In this document: piece by piece, positions 45,410-55,160 of the stretch | Position numbering within the stretch: position 1 is the first letter of the stretch | Layout of the letters: each line of letters begins with the position of its first letter | Notes under the pieces: model-generated | What the model was told of the DNA's origin: nothing | Database searches by the model: none | What the model saw: the letters and a program-made list of their open reading frames with translations, nothing else | NCBI GenBank assembly: GCA_020284085.1 | Contig: JACEVL010000105.1 | Location: 124,001 to 188,000, forward strand | Length of the DNA stretch: 64,000 nucleotides | Source: Aporrectodea caliginosa | Lineage: Eukaryota; Annelida; Clitellata; Crassiclitellata; Lumbricidae | Direction of reading: 5' to 3' | Translations under genes and position numbers: made by a program

Positions 45410-45845
45410 TTATTTCTTTTTAAAGACGTCAACAGCCATAGCATGCGCAAGATGTCGTTAAACTTTTGAAAAGAATAAATAATGTATTAAGTATGTATGG
45501 GCTATTGTAACGACGCGAAAGGGCAAGACCTCAACGTAGCAAACATACTTAAATTCTGAGGCCGTTATGATAATTACACACCTCTTTTTAGAGGCATAGA
45601 AATTCAATTTAACAGTGATCGCTGACTCTTCTATAAGTTTATCTTTTGTGTAATTTTCCTTAACTCCGTCACTATTCGTACTCTGGTATTGCCAGTCCCA
45701 AGCCTCGAGAAATGAGGAGGAAGCTATTATTCTATGTTACGACACAGTGTCATAAATCAACCTTTCTAAAGGTATTCTCTTAATAAAAACAGTCTAACTG
45801 GAGATGCACGAAGAAAGGTCGGTTGTTAGAACGCCCTATGATCAT
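45410..45845. repeat. Family X and Y copies
   Basis: Family X at 45423-45467 (GACGTCAACAGCCATAGC...AAGATGTCGTTAAAC). Family Y at 45667-45760 (TTGCCAGTCCCAAGCCTCG). No gene. Confidence 0.5.
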
Positions 45846-46020
45846 GATGCATTCATTAAGCGCCAATATTTAATGAAAAAGCATCAATCGATGGCGCTGA
45901 ATAATTGTGAGTAAAGGAATTGATCAAGGTCCCTACACAGTAACCGTCTCAGATGAGGACGATCGAACTCATTGTCTCCGCGTTACCAGGCGAGCGCTCT
46001 TTCCAATCGGTCTCCGTGCC
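45846..46020 (-). repeat. SINE-3
   Basis: One of the best-preserved copies. Minus strand starts GGCACGGAGACCGATTGG, has TGAGTTCGATCGTCC as a B box, GGTTACTGTGTAGGGACC in the body, and ends GCGCCATCGATTGATGC ... GGCGCTTAATGAATGC. The end corresponds to the satellite unit at 32281-36625. Confidence 0.8.
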
Positions 46021-46053
46021 ACAAGACGACTTTAAACTGTGGATATCCGGTAG

Positions 46054-47248
46054 GGTCTAGGACATTTCCCGGACATCCCCCCGTACGTTTCCCTCCGAAG
46101 TTGGAATTATGAAAATAATTCTCTACTTTAATAGAAGTTGGATCAATTAAAGACATTATTTTCCTTAAATAGAATCTGGATTGATAAAACATATTCTTTG
46201 CTTAAATAGAAGTTTGATTGATTAAAAAAATTCTTAGCCTAAATAAAAACTGGATTTATTAAAGAAATTGTTTGCATAACCCTCAAGTTACCAAAGGGGT
46301 TAAGTTACAATACCCCTTACGTATTTATGTATAAATTTTTTGTTTCATATGGAATATAATTTTTACATTTTAGGAAGCTGTAGCAGATTCATTGGCGCAC
46401 ATTTAGAGGTAACCATCATGATGGTAGCCCACGCCATTCAAAAGTTATATCCGATATACCCGAGGCACCAGAGGGGTGGATACCACCCCCACTTAGTTTT
46501 TTGACTATAGCTTATTGACTATTCTTCATAGAAGAGAAACAAATATACCATTCTTTAGAGGGAATGTAGGGCTTTATTTGCATACTTACATGTTTATCTT
46601 TTGAATACCGGAAGTGATCAAAATAAATAATAGATACGCGTAATCTGTGTGAAAATGGCTGAATACAGCATCACAACGTAAACCGATATATATATATGGA
46701 TATATATATATATATATATGGATGCATATTTATACGTATATAAACATGTGTGAAGGGATGTACGTGTGCATCTTGGATACATAGATCAGTTTCAAAACAC
46801 GTATACTCTTATATTTGTTTATCCAAAAAGTACAAAATGTTCGCAATAATATAAAATCTCGCTATTTATCGGTTCCTTTGTTACAAATGTTGTAATTTCG
46901 AGGTGCATTCACATAATGTACAACTAAATATACCATTTTTTACAGAATTGAATCCATTGGTGTATTACAAGATATGATATGTGAAACCAAACCCGAAATC
47001 CAGGGGTGGTAACCACCCCCCCTGGTAGCCAACGTCACAAAAAAACCTTGGTAGCCTGAGGGTTAAATAGAAACTGCATTGATGAAAATTATGTTTTGCC
47101 TAAATAGAAGTTTCAATGATGAAAGAAGGTCTTTGCTTCAATAGAAGTTGGATTAAAAACAGTTATCAAGGACAATGGTAGAGTTATCTACATACTGTTC
47201 GAGGGGAATTGTCCGAGGGGAAATGTCCGGGGGAAATGTTCGGATACC
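46054..47248. mobile_element. Foldback-like element 2, 9 bp target duplication
   Basis: Left end GGTCTAGGACATTTCCCGG, right end in reverse GGTATCCGAACATTTCCCCC, flanked by ATCCGGTAG (46045-46053) and ATCCGGTGG (47249-47257), a 9 bp duplication with one mismatch. The roughly 55 bp arms are built from 12-13 bp units (GGACATTTCCCC). The centre consists of 38 bp units (AATAGAAGTTGGATTGATGA...). It shares end structure, duplication length and spacer type with the element at 53726-54533. A piggyBac MITE (46276-47066) is inserted in its centre. No protein encoded. Confidence 0.75.
46276..47066. mobile_element. piggyBac-type MITE C
   Basis: Ends CCCTCAAGTTACCAAAGG and (reverse) CCCTCAGGCTACCAAGG. 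Right TTAA at 47063-47066; the left copy reads ATAA at 46276-46279, one change. The interior matches element A (ACCATTCTTTAGAGGGAATG, ACCGGAAGTGATCAAAATAA, CGCGTAATCTGTGTGAAAAT) but lacks the SINE. CCACCCC-rich subterminal palindromes are present. About 783 bp, non-coding. Confidence 0.8.
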
Positions 47249-47454
47249 ATCCGGTGGTTTGTAACGCCATAACAGTCCTAAGCCCTATGGCGCCAGTCCA
47301 AAGCTTAGATACGGACGGGAGGAGGGTAAAGCTAATCATCTTTATTATGGCGAAGAGTAGTTAAACATCAACATTAAAAATACATGATAAGGTCGACGGC
47401 AAAGATACTGGTTGCCACAAGGTGTCGCTATACGCTAGAACTATTCTACTAGGT

Positions 47455-47900
47455 TAAAGTATCTTCTTGTTCTACAGAAAAGAGCTATTAAAATTATTGC
47501 AATAGATCCCTTTTATGCCCACACGGCATACTGTAACAGATACCGAGAATTTAATATTATGAACTTTTAAAACATAAATCGCTATCAACTGGGTAATTTC
47601 ATGTATAAATTTTTCAATAACTTGCAGTCTGAATCATTTTCAAACTAGTTTACTAAGGTAGTAGAGATGCATGGTCATTGTACAAGGTCTTCTTCTGGTG
47701 GTTTATAATTATGTCCTATAATATATATACACGCATTAATTATCGTCGATTTTTTATTTGTTGTAATGGTCCAGAAATCTGGAATTCAGTACCGATGAGT
47801 ATTCGGAATGCACCCACATACACCCAATTCAAGAAGCTGTGGAGTAGTTTACTTGAAGGATTAACCATACTTCATTTAACACTGTTTCATTGAATTGTTT
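47455..47900 (+). mobile_element. LINE 3' fragment, RT C-terminus
   Basis: LQKRAIKIIAIDPF near 47475 and GPEIWNSVPMSIRNAPTYTQFKKLW near 47775 (read as two blocks) are typical ends of CR1/L2/Rex-like LINE proteins; stops and frameshifts lie between. 5'-truncated. Confidence 0.7.
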
Positions 47901-48072
47901 ACATATTGATCTTTTAGTAAATTGCAATGTTATTATTTAGTTAAGAACATTATTGAGTTGATGAACATTTCTTTCTTTTTAACTGACTAACCAGCTATAG
48001 CCTAATTGAATATTGTTATAAAGGCTGACCCTAATTAAGCAAGGCTTGTATGTATGTATGTATGCATGTATG

Positions 48073-48278
48073 AGCACTTGTTATAGCGACCCTTCAAGAT
48101 TTCTACTCAGAGGCACTCCCGACTACAGCGCGGACACTGAATCGGAGTTTCACGCCGAAGCTCATGAGCAATTGCGAGTGAAGGACTTGCCCAGGGTCCC
48201 TACGCGGCGGCAGGTGGATTCGAACCCGCAACCCTCCGGCTGCAAGGCACCGAACATACCGCTAAACCACCGCGCCAT
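48073..48278 (-). repeat. SINE-2
   Basis: Well-preserved copy. Minus strand: GGCGCGGTGGTTTAGCGGTA, GCGGGTTCGAATCCACC, then GGGACCCTGGGCAAGTCC and the ATAACAAGTGC end. It is flanked by GTAT microsatellite sequence at its 3' end. Confidence 0.85.
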
Positions 48279-48897
48279 ACAGTACATACACATACATACA
48301 TATTTGGAAACAAACAGACTGCGACTTGACATGTTCAAGGCAAGGTATGAGGCCAAGTAAACAAACAAATCATTTTCAATTTGTCATCTTTGTGACTGCA
48401 CTGTTCAAGAGTGAACTACCAGGTTTGTATTTCAGTAAGTAAGTAAGTATATCCTTCAATACACCATCAGCAAACGCACAATGGGACATCGAGATTGAAT
48501 AGAAAATAAAACACTGAAGTAACAATAAGGTATAGTAATAATAATGTAATCACAAAGTAGCGGTAGCCATAAACAGGCACCCAGTCCTCTTGTAGGACTA
48601 GGAAGCAACCTGGAAGACGCCATTCGTCAGGTTGATGATGTTAAGTGTTAGAAGTAATTTGGCAACACTCTCACCATACCGAAACTTAACAGTGTAGGAA
48701 TAGTATGGACAATGGAGATTTGTGCATTGAATGGAACAACGATGACTTAATAGCGAAGAGGCGTGTATTCGTGCGGGCATAGGTCCGGCGATAAGCGCTA
48801 GAGTTTCTAGTAAAATAGGGATGGACCTGAGATGAAAGTTAAAAGTAATGTTTGTAAATAGAAGGCAGAAAAATCCCCAATTTGTTGTTATTGTCAC
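48279..48897. other. No gene recognised
   Basis: AGTAAGTAAGTAAGTATATC near 48435 is a short microsatellite, possibly a retroelement tail. A 99-codon minus ORF (48897-48598) resembles nothing I know. Confidence 0.35.
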
Positions 48898-49100
48898 GTG
48901 TCGAAGCCAGCTGAAAGAGTTGATGACGCTGCAACTCCTTGTCCGTCCTTCCTCTCAAAAGCCTTCTTCTCCTGTGGCGAAGTGCAAGAATACGGGAATG
49001 GCCTCCGGTTAACCATGATGAAACTGGCTTATGGCAAAAAGTTTAAGATCCTACCAGCTGAGTCTCCTATCCCTATGAGATTTATCCCCCGCAGTGACAA
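48898..49100 (+). CDS. Possible exon of an unidentified gene
   Basis: An open reading with balanced composition (SFLSKAFFSCGEVQEYGNGL, then LPAESPIPMRF), ending at a good donor (ACAA|GTAAGA). No clear acceptor is visible on its left; it might start with the ATG-like region at 49014 or with an untranslated leader. I recognise no domain. It lies tail-to-tail with the Mab-21-like gene 170 bp to the right. Confidence 0.3.
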
Positions 49101-49270
49101 GTAAGATTTGCTTTTCCACTCTGAAGTCGCCATACTACGACGGTGATAGTTTAAGCCTGGTCACGTTACAATATCGTTGAAGTAAGTTTAAGTATTCAGC
49201 ATCACATATCACGAAACACATATTTCAGAAGAAAACAGAATTTGGTCATTGATGTAAATAAACTTCCTTA

Positions 49271-52168
49271 TTACTTTTTAATAATACGAAGCTTTCGTAG
49301 AAGAAATCTGCGAATGATGTCTTCGAATGGACGATCAGTTGTTTTCTGAGCAGCAAATCCAGTCATTGCTTCTGAATACGGAAGATTGCAGTCGATGCAA
49401 CATCTGACTTTTAGATATTTTGCTAGAAAATGTCTTCCAAGAATATAGTGGCATCTAATGGTGCGACGGATCACATGAGATTCAGTTAATTCATCATTCC
49501 AGTTAAAGTACATATCGTTGATAAACACGCGTTCAAAGTCTGGATTGACAATTTTCCTAAATTTCCGCATCTCATCATTCACTGGTGATAAATAATAACA
49601 GAGTGTTTGAAATCCAAGCAACCACTGTACGTCTCTATCGAAAAAAGAGGCAAAAGGAGGCAACAACAAAACATTCGTATGTGCAAACATCTTAAAATCG
49701 TTCCTCATTTCAGGCTCATGAAGAATTCGATCACATAAGAGTAAAGCTGTATCGTATTGGCGACACCTGTAAAGGTACAAAGCACGATAACAATCTACTG
49801 TGTTGCACTGAATACCAAAGTCATTGCAAATAACGCTGTAGAATGACTTCATATTTTCTAAAACATATTCCATCAAAGAATCAATTACTGTTTCTTTTAT
49901 GATCATGGGATTCACACTTGAAGTCTCGGTTTCTCTCAAAGAATCTGTTCTGCGATAAACGATCTGTCTGGTAACCTTGAAATGAATAACTGATTTAATC
50001 GCAACAAAGCATTTCTTCTTTATTAAAGCCTTCAGATATTCGTCCATAGGAAATGCTGAATCTGGTAAATCATGACAACAATCTAAAAGCGTGGATTTTC
50101 TTTCGCCTGATAATACAGTTAAATAATGAGCAAAAGCCTCTGACGAAAGGCGCAGATCAAGATAAATCCGCCCGCCAATGTAATGAAGATTACTGTCAGT
50201 GATCTTCTTGTGAAGCACACACAATCCAACGATTCTTGCGACATCGTCAATAAACAACAAGCAACCTGCATTCAGTGTTTCCTTTTCATTTTGAGGAGTC
50301 TGATCTCCGAGAACTGCTGAACAGAAGCGTATTGCTGTTTCGTATTCTGATTTGGCAAAATGGAGTGCAGCGAGATAGGCCAAAGCAGCAGGAGCAATGA
50401 TATTCGATATAGAATCATCATATTCTAAAGCTTTAATGAGAAACTCTTTTGACACGAGAGACATTAGTTGAACTTCTGATGGGCTATTTGATCCAGTTAA
50501 ATGTTCCATGATACCCTGAGCACGCATGTATTGAAACCGACTGCTTTGTTCTGTGTACGTTTTCGGAAAGTTGTGATGCTGTGACCTTATTTTAGGGTGC
50601 ATAAACATAGCTTCGACAAGTTCAACAAAGAGACTGCTCTCCCAAGATATCTCTCCGTAACATAGACAATGTGCAGCATGCAAACTATACAGTACAATGA
50701 CAAGGTACCTGAAACACAAGATCTTCTGTATTGCTGGAATAGCTATAGTTCTGTTTGAACTGTTGTGTTTTGCCTTAAATTTTGGTTCTTGTTCTTCTTT
50801 TATACTCTTGCGCCATCCTGAACAAAAGTCTTCTTTAATTGTACGACTAACAATGTTATTACAGTGTGAGATACTGAAAGAAAGCATAACATCCAAAGTT
50901 TTTACCTCAATCTCTTTCCGATATTCAAGGAGAGGCAGCAAACAAACCATGAAATCTTGTATTACTTTTCTTTCATTGAAATCTTTTAATAGGGGCTGAG
51001 TGACAGGCTGTATGTAATTTTCCACGAACCAACTAGAAAGATTGCCAGAGTGGCCGAATTCATTTAGTCGTCTTTTGGTCTTGTGAAGCACTGTAGAGCT
51101 CGAGGGCTCATGAAATATATTTGCTTCAGGAATAAAATAATTCGGACAGTATCCCCTCTGTAGCCATTCTAAAAGACTTTTTAGCAACTCACAGCAAATT
51201 GCAATTACAGAAAAGGAATTCCACCATTCCGGTGGCATCTCTTCACAAGTCCATAGCATGAGTGTCTTTAAATGATACGGACAAAGAACCTCATCCTCCT
51301 TTGGACAATCCTTTTGTATCAATTCCTTCTTTGCAAAGAATCTCAGCAAGTGATAGACAATCTGTTGGATTTGAGTCCAACTCTGAAGTAAAATTACCTC
51401 TGCGACTGAAAACGAAAATCTCCACTGCGCCTTGTCGTCTCTGCAAGACCGATGCTGAACGTATACAACATGACAACCATTTTGTACAACTTCGGAGATT
51501 GTATCCACTGTCGGCCATCCGTATTTTCTTAGTCGAGTAGGCCATTTTTTGGCTTCTGTAGGCCACTGCGGGCAAAATATGGCTTGAACTGAATCATTTC
51601 CCAAATGAACGCCTGCATCTTTTTCAGTTTTAATTGCTGGACCACAAACAATGCTTTGCAGTGCTACTTCATCCAATACTGGATTTTTATCCAGTGAAAA
51701 ATTTGTTACCAAAGAGGCCCAATTTATCGACGCGTATTTACCTGGTTGAGCTGCATAGTTAAATTCGTACTTTTTGCATTTCCAGTTATAGTTCATTTCA
51801 CCCAAATGTCGCAATCGAACAAAACCCGGATAATTATAGTAGGGTTCAATCTTGAAGAAGAATATAATACTTTCGGATAGGCCACTCATATCACTTGGCA
51901 ACACAGTGAAGTCGCCAGTGAAGGCCAGCAGGTTAGTGTTGCATAATAACGCATCTTCGTCGCCGACGCATGTATTCAGCGGCCTAATAAAGAACTCCTT
52001 AGTGCTGCCGCAGGAAATCGAATATTGTTCTGGTGCAGGCCATCGTGACATGAATACGTCATGCATACAATCAGAAACAGTAGAAAACGATTTTGGAAGT
52101 AATTGGCATGTGCTAACGATGAACATAGACGCCTTTTCTTCAATCGATTTAAACGCATGGTCCGTCAT
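49271..52168 (-). CDS. Mab-21 / cGAS-like receptor family protein, single exon
   Basis: 965 codons without interruption; a TAG lies directly before the ATG, so the start is firm. The nucleotidyltransferase part has GST at residues 54-56 and acidic DED at 70-72, matching the GS...(D/E)xD signature. HCGP-like CGPAI is near 175. The Mab-21 helical part follows: FCPQWPTEAKKWPTRLRKYGW (198-218), GCHVVYVQHRSC (231-242), WRFSFSVAEVILL (249-261), LKTLMLWTCEE, and GYCPNYFIPEANIF about 100 residues later. The remaining roughly 580 residues are helical, with TPR-like stretches (AALAYLAALHFAKSEYETAIRF). Family members (cGAS, cGLRs) make cyclic dinucleotides on nucleic-acid binding and signal through STING. 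Whether this one is catalytic is open: I cannot place the third carboxylate. Confidence 0.85.
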   Translation of the reverse strand: MTDHAFKSIEEKASMFIVSTCQLLPKSFSTVSDCMHDVFMSRWPAPEQYSISCGSTKEFFIRPLNTCVGDEDALLCNTNLLAFTGDFTVLPSDMSGLSESIIFFFKIEPYYNYPGFVRLRHLGEMNYNWKCKKYEFNYAAQPGKYASINWASLVTNFSLDKNPVLDEVALQSIVCGPAIKTEKDAGVHLGNDSVQAIFCPQWPTEAKKWPTRLRKYGWPTVDTISEVVQNGCHVVYVQHRSCRDDKAQWRFSFSVAEVILLQSWTQIQQIVYHLLRFFAKKELIQKDCPKEDEVLCPYHLKTLMLWTCEEMPPEWWNSFSVIAICCELLKSLLEWLQRGYCPNYFIPEANIFHEPSSSTVLHKTKRRLNEFGHSGNLSSWFVENYIQPVTQPLLKDFNERKVIQDFMVCLLPLLEYRKEIEVKTLDVMLSFSISHCNNIVSRTIKEDFCSGWRKSIKEEQEPKFKAKHNSSNRTIAIPAIQKILCFRYLVIVLYSLHAAHCLCYGEISWESSLFVELVEAMFMHPKIRSQHHNFPKTYTEQSSRFQYMRAQGIMEHLTGSNSPSEVQLMSLVSKEFLIKALEYDDSISNIIAPAALAYLAALHFAKSEYETAIRFCSAVLGDQTPQNEKETLNAGCLLFIDDVARIVGLCVLHKKITDSNLHYIGGRIYLDLRLSSEAFAHYLTVLSGERKSTLLDCCHDLPDSAFPMDEYLKALIKKKCFVAIKSVIHFKVTRQIVYRRTDSLRETETSSVNPMIIKETVIDSLMEYVLENMKSFYSVICNDFGIQCNTVDCYRALYLYRCRQYDTALLLCDRILHEPEMRNDFKMFAHTNVLLLPPFASFFDRDVQWLLGFQTLCYYLSPVNDEMRKFRKIVNPDFERVFINDMYFNWNDELTESHVIRRTIRCHYILGRHFLAKYLKVRCCIDCNLPYSEAMTGFAAQKTTDRPFEDIIRRFLLRKLRIIKK

Positions 52169-52189
52169 CTAAACTTAACAAGAATAGCC

Positions 52190-52290
52190 TTATCATCATC
52201 ATCGTCGTCATTATTATTATATCATCTTCATCATCATAAATCTCATCATCATCGTAATCGTCGTAATTATTATCAGAAGAATTGTTTTAA
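52190..52290. repeat. ATC/ATT-rich microsatellite upstream of the Mab-21-like gene
   Basis: Imperfect TCATCATCATCG and ATTATTATT runs about 30 bp upstream of the start codon (5' side on the minus strand), i.e. in its likely leader or promoter. Confidence 0.7.
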
Positions 52291-52969
52291 ATTCTAGTTG
52301 TACCCAAATCAAGTTGTAACAATAACCATCATCAGTCACATTTGGGACGATCTTATTTAGAAGACAACCTAGACCTACTCTCAGTAATCTTAAAAATCAC
52401 AGTCATCGGTGTTGATAAGTAACCTTTACTCATCTACAAACCCAGATAATTAAAATTTAATTAAACATAATTCTTATGCGAAGTAATCTCTACTGGTCAA
52501 CGCCTGTCACTGGAGAAATCTAAAAACGTTGGTCTACGTATAATGTGCTGGAATCCCGTTCAGCAAAGCAACCAACGGCGACATAGAAGTAGATTACGTT
52601 CGTTTTATTGGAATTCATTGATGTAATATTTCAGAGACTTCTATTTTGACAAATCTTCATTTGAGGCCAATAAATGGCAAACAAATGTTTGAAATCTAAC
52701 TAAGCACTGGAAGTCGGTTTCGAAATGAGAGGCAAGCGGTGGCAATACATCTACAATGTAATGTTCTGAAGCATTTTGTACTCCGTTCAGCAACATTTTC
52801 AAACTATCTTTAAGCTTCGCAGGACCTAGCGGGGTAAATAATTACCCCAGCGGTTTTTGGATGTTCATTGCGGAGCAACTGTAGGGAGTTAAAATTTGAC
52901 GTTTCATGTGTTTACATATCACCCTTCTTCCAAAGGTAGCCCAAATCTCAGAAGTGCACATGCCTTGGC
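52291..52969. other. No gene recognised; likely 5' flank of the Mab-21-like gene
   Basis: Non-repetitive AT-rich sequence with no open frame worth noting. I could not identify a TATA or initiator element with confidence. Confidence 0.35.
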
Positions 52970-53119
52970 GGCGAAGAAGCAATTATGTTGCAGAGCAATT
53001 GTTCGCGAAGGACTTGCTCACGGTCCGTATGTATACACAGTAACCGCCTGGATGAGGATCAAACCCGTATACTCTCCGCGTTACAGGTCAACCGCTCTAA
53101 CCAGTCGGCCACCGAGCCA
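52970..53119 (-). repeat. SINE-3, 5' part
   Basis: Minus strand begins TGGCTCGGTGGCCGACTGG, has TTAGAGCGGTTGACC and GGGTTTGATCC (B-box-like), then GGCGGTTACTGTGTATAC. The distal tail is lost. Confidence 0.7.
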
Positions 53120-53716
53120 CATTAGCAGCCCTGACTGAATTTAGCGTGGTGTGGCACATGGGTGCCCAATATGGTGGGGCCTTTTTGTGCAGCGGATTTA
53201 CAGTCTCCGACACGGACAACCCCACACCTCAAAATTATGATTATTTAGTACAATGGTCAAAATTGGTCATTCAGAATCAGAAGCCTACCACTCAGAAGTT
53301 ACTAGTCAATTTTAGAATCTCTTTACTAGTCAGATGACACATGCAGTAAAGGGACAAAAAAATATAATTGCAACTGTGGGGCCCCTAAGTGGTGGTGGCC
53401 TCTGAGCTGCCGCCCATGTTGACCATGGTCAAATCCGGTCCTGATAATTCGGCATAACAATCCACCACTGCCAACAACGATGCGGTGTCCAAAATTGGGA
53501 CATAGAGTTACATTTTAAGCTTGCATCAGCATTAAGCATTTGATCACTACAAACAACACTCTAGCAACGCAAAGTTTCACATTGGAGTTTTGTTAGTATT
53601 TTTCTAGCCTCCGAAGAATCGGTTACCAATTATTCGAGCGGACCGAGTCCTGAGAAGTGTGTCAAGTGTATCACAGACAGCAGTCGTCAAACATTTATTA
53701 ATATAATTTATAGGCT
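53120..53716. other. Intron-side sequence of the THAP gene; no exon recognised
   Basis: A 63-codon + ORF (53146-53337) and a GTCAAATCCGGTCC word are present. On the minus strand, where the second THAP exon should lie, I could not find a C2CH second half. Confidence 0.35.
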
Positions 53717-53725
53717 ACTTTATAC

Positions 53726-54533
53726 GGTGACCCGTCAGAACGGCCCAGGACAAATCGGCCCCGACATAACGGCCCCGACAAAACAGCCCCCGTCAAAATG
53801 GCCTCGACAAAACAGCCCCGTCATTCAGGCCCCGTCAAATCGGCCCCGTCATATCGGCCTCCGTCATATCGGCCCCAGTCATATCGGCCCCCGTCATATC
53901 GGCCCCAGTCATATCGGCCCCAGTCATATCGACCCCATACAAAATATCCAATGTTCCAAGTATTTTAAGCTTACGCTGACAAACTATGTTGAAATGAGGC
54001 CTCAAGCGACGGTTCAGCTGGACAATGGACTGCGGGGTCCATCGTCTAATCATGCTTTCAATGACAACTACCATAAATTCAACTTCTATTTACGCATCGA
54101 ATTATTTTTCATAAATTCAACTTACATTTTAACGCCAAAATTATTTTCAGCAATCCAACTTCTATTTTAAACTGACCACATAAAATAATTAGGCAACGTA
54201 AACTACGGTTTTACCAATCCGAGTTCTATTTACGCAAAGAATTCTTTTCATCAATCCAACTTAAAAGTACTTGGGACATGGGATATTTTGTGAGGGGCCG
54301 ATGTGACTGGGGCCGATATGACTGGGGCCGATTTGACGGGGACCGATTTGACGGGGGCCGATTTGACGGGGGCCGATTTGACGGGGCCGTTATGACGGGG
54401 ACCGAAATGACGGGGCTGTTTTGTCGAGGCCATTTTGACGAGGGCCGTTTTGTCGGGGCCGTTTTGTCGGGGCCCATTTGTCGGGGCCGTTTTGTCGGGG
54501 CCGATTTGTCCTGGGCCGTTCTGACGGGGTACC
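53726..54533. mobile_element. Foldback-like element 1: minisatellite arms, perfect 9 bp target duplication
   Basis: Flanked by identical ACTTTATAC at 53717-53725 and 54534-54542. Left end GGTGACCCGTCAGAACGGCC; right end in reverse GGTACCCCGTCAGAACGGCC. The inverted arms (about 53726-53985 and 54255-54533) continue for some 250 bp as 13-14 bp units of GGCCCCGTCAAATC with ACAAAAC, CATATC and ATTTC variants, and close with AAAATATCCCATGTCCCAAG. The 270 bp spacer holds 38 bp units (CAATCCAACTTCTATTTACG). Non-coding. A 9 bp duplication with long arms suggests a Mutator-like or foldback origin; the superfamily is not proven. Confidence 0.9.
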
Positions 54534-54546
54534 ACTTTATACATAC

Positions 54547-54653
54547 CTTGCGGTATCTTTCGGATATCTAAATAGTGAAATATTTTGAGAATTGTACGTG
54601 GTAACGCTACAATTAATTGCAGCACAACAAATGCCTCCACGCTTCGAAGCCAT
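54547..54653 (-). CDS. THAP-domain protein, first coding exon
   Basis: From ATG at 54653 it encodes MASKRGGICCAAINC, then ISLFRYPKDTAR, and ends at CGCAAG|GTATGT. The Cys pair followed by a hydrophobic F-x-(Y/F)-P motif is the start of the THAP zinc finger (C2CH; family pattern C-x2-4-C then a SxFxFP-type strand), a DNA-binding domain of animal transcription factors and P-element-like transposases. The exon ends at the usual place in the domain, before the second half. The foldback-like element starts 13 nt into the following intron. The second exon is not found in the window. Confidence 0.65.
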
Positions 54654-54924
54654 GTTGATCGACGCTATTGATAACGTGATCAAACCAACTGAGTGGTGGC
54701 GCCACACATCCCAAGGTAGGTGAGGTGTACATTCAGATGCATTGAGTGTCATATCTTAGTCTACGATTCTAACATCTTTGGCTCGGGTGCGTACTTTTAC
54801 AGTCCACTCTAGGAGTTTCGCTATTGTTGGTCCCAATCCAGTTACCTCAGTTCCCCAGGATCGCCTCTGTTTTTGAGTGGCTCTATAATATGAATGCTCG
54901 ATTACGATTACGATTTACGATTAA

Positions 54925-55080
54925 TTAGCCTACCCCAATCCCTTACACCCTCTACCAAACAGTCATCCGGGTTTTCTTCAGGGAAAGCCTCCAGCGCGGC
55001 TTTTATCTCCAATCGTTTCCAATCGTCAACGATCTTCTTGTTTTTCCAGGTGGTAAAACCATTCCACTTCACTCAGTTGC
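54925..55080 (-). pseudogene. Possible decayed coding exon, unidentified
   Basis: The minus strand reads WKNKKIVDDWKRLEIKAALE then AFPEENPDDCLVEGV, a charged helical-looking stretch with protein-like composition. An in-frame TGA lies about 35 bp upstream and no good splice acceptor is seen. I do not recognise it. Confidence 0.3.
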
Positions 55081-55160
55081 CGATCCAACGGAAGTGGATC
55101 GCAATCCCCTTGTTCCTACCAGAGCCATCTGCACTCTCTGTTGACTTAAGAGGTGCGTAA

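Noticed and set aside
50697..52172. Plus-strand and second minus-strand ORFs within the Mab-21-like gene
   Set aside because: Shadows of the 965-codon reading, which alone carries family motifs.
53727..54640. Proline-rich ORFs over the foldback-like arms
   Set aside because: Products of the 13-14 bp arm units on either strand; the arms are non-coding inverted repeats.
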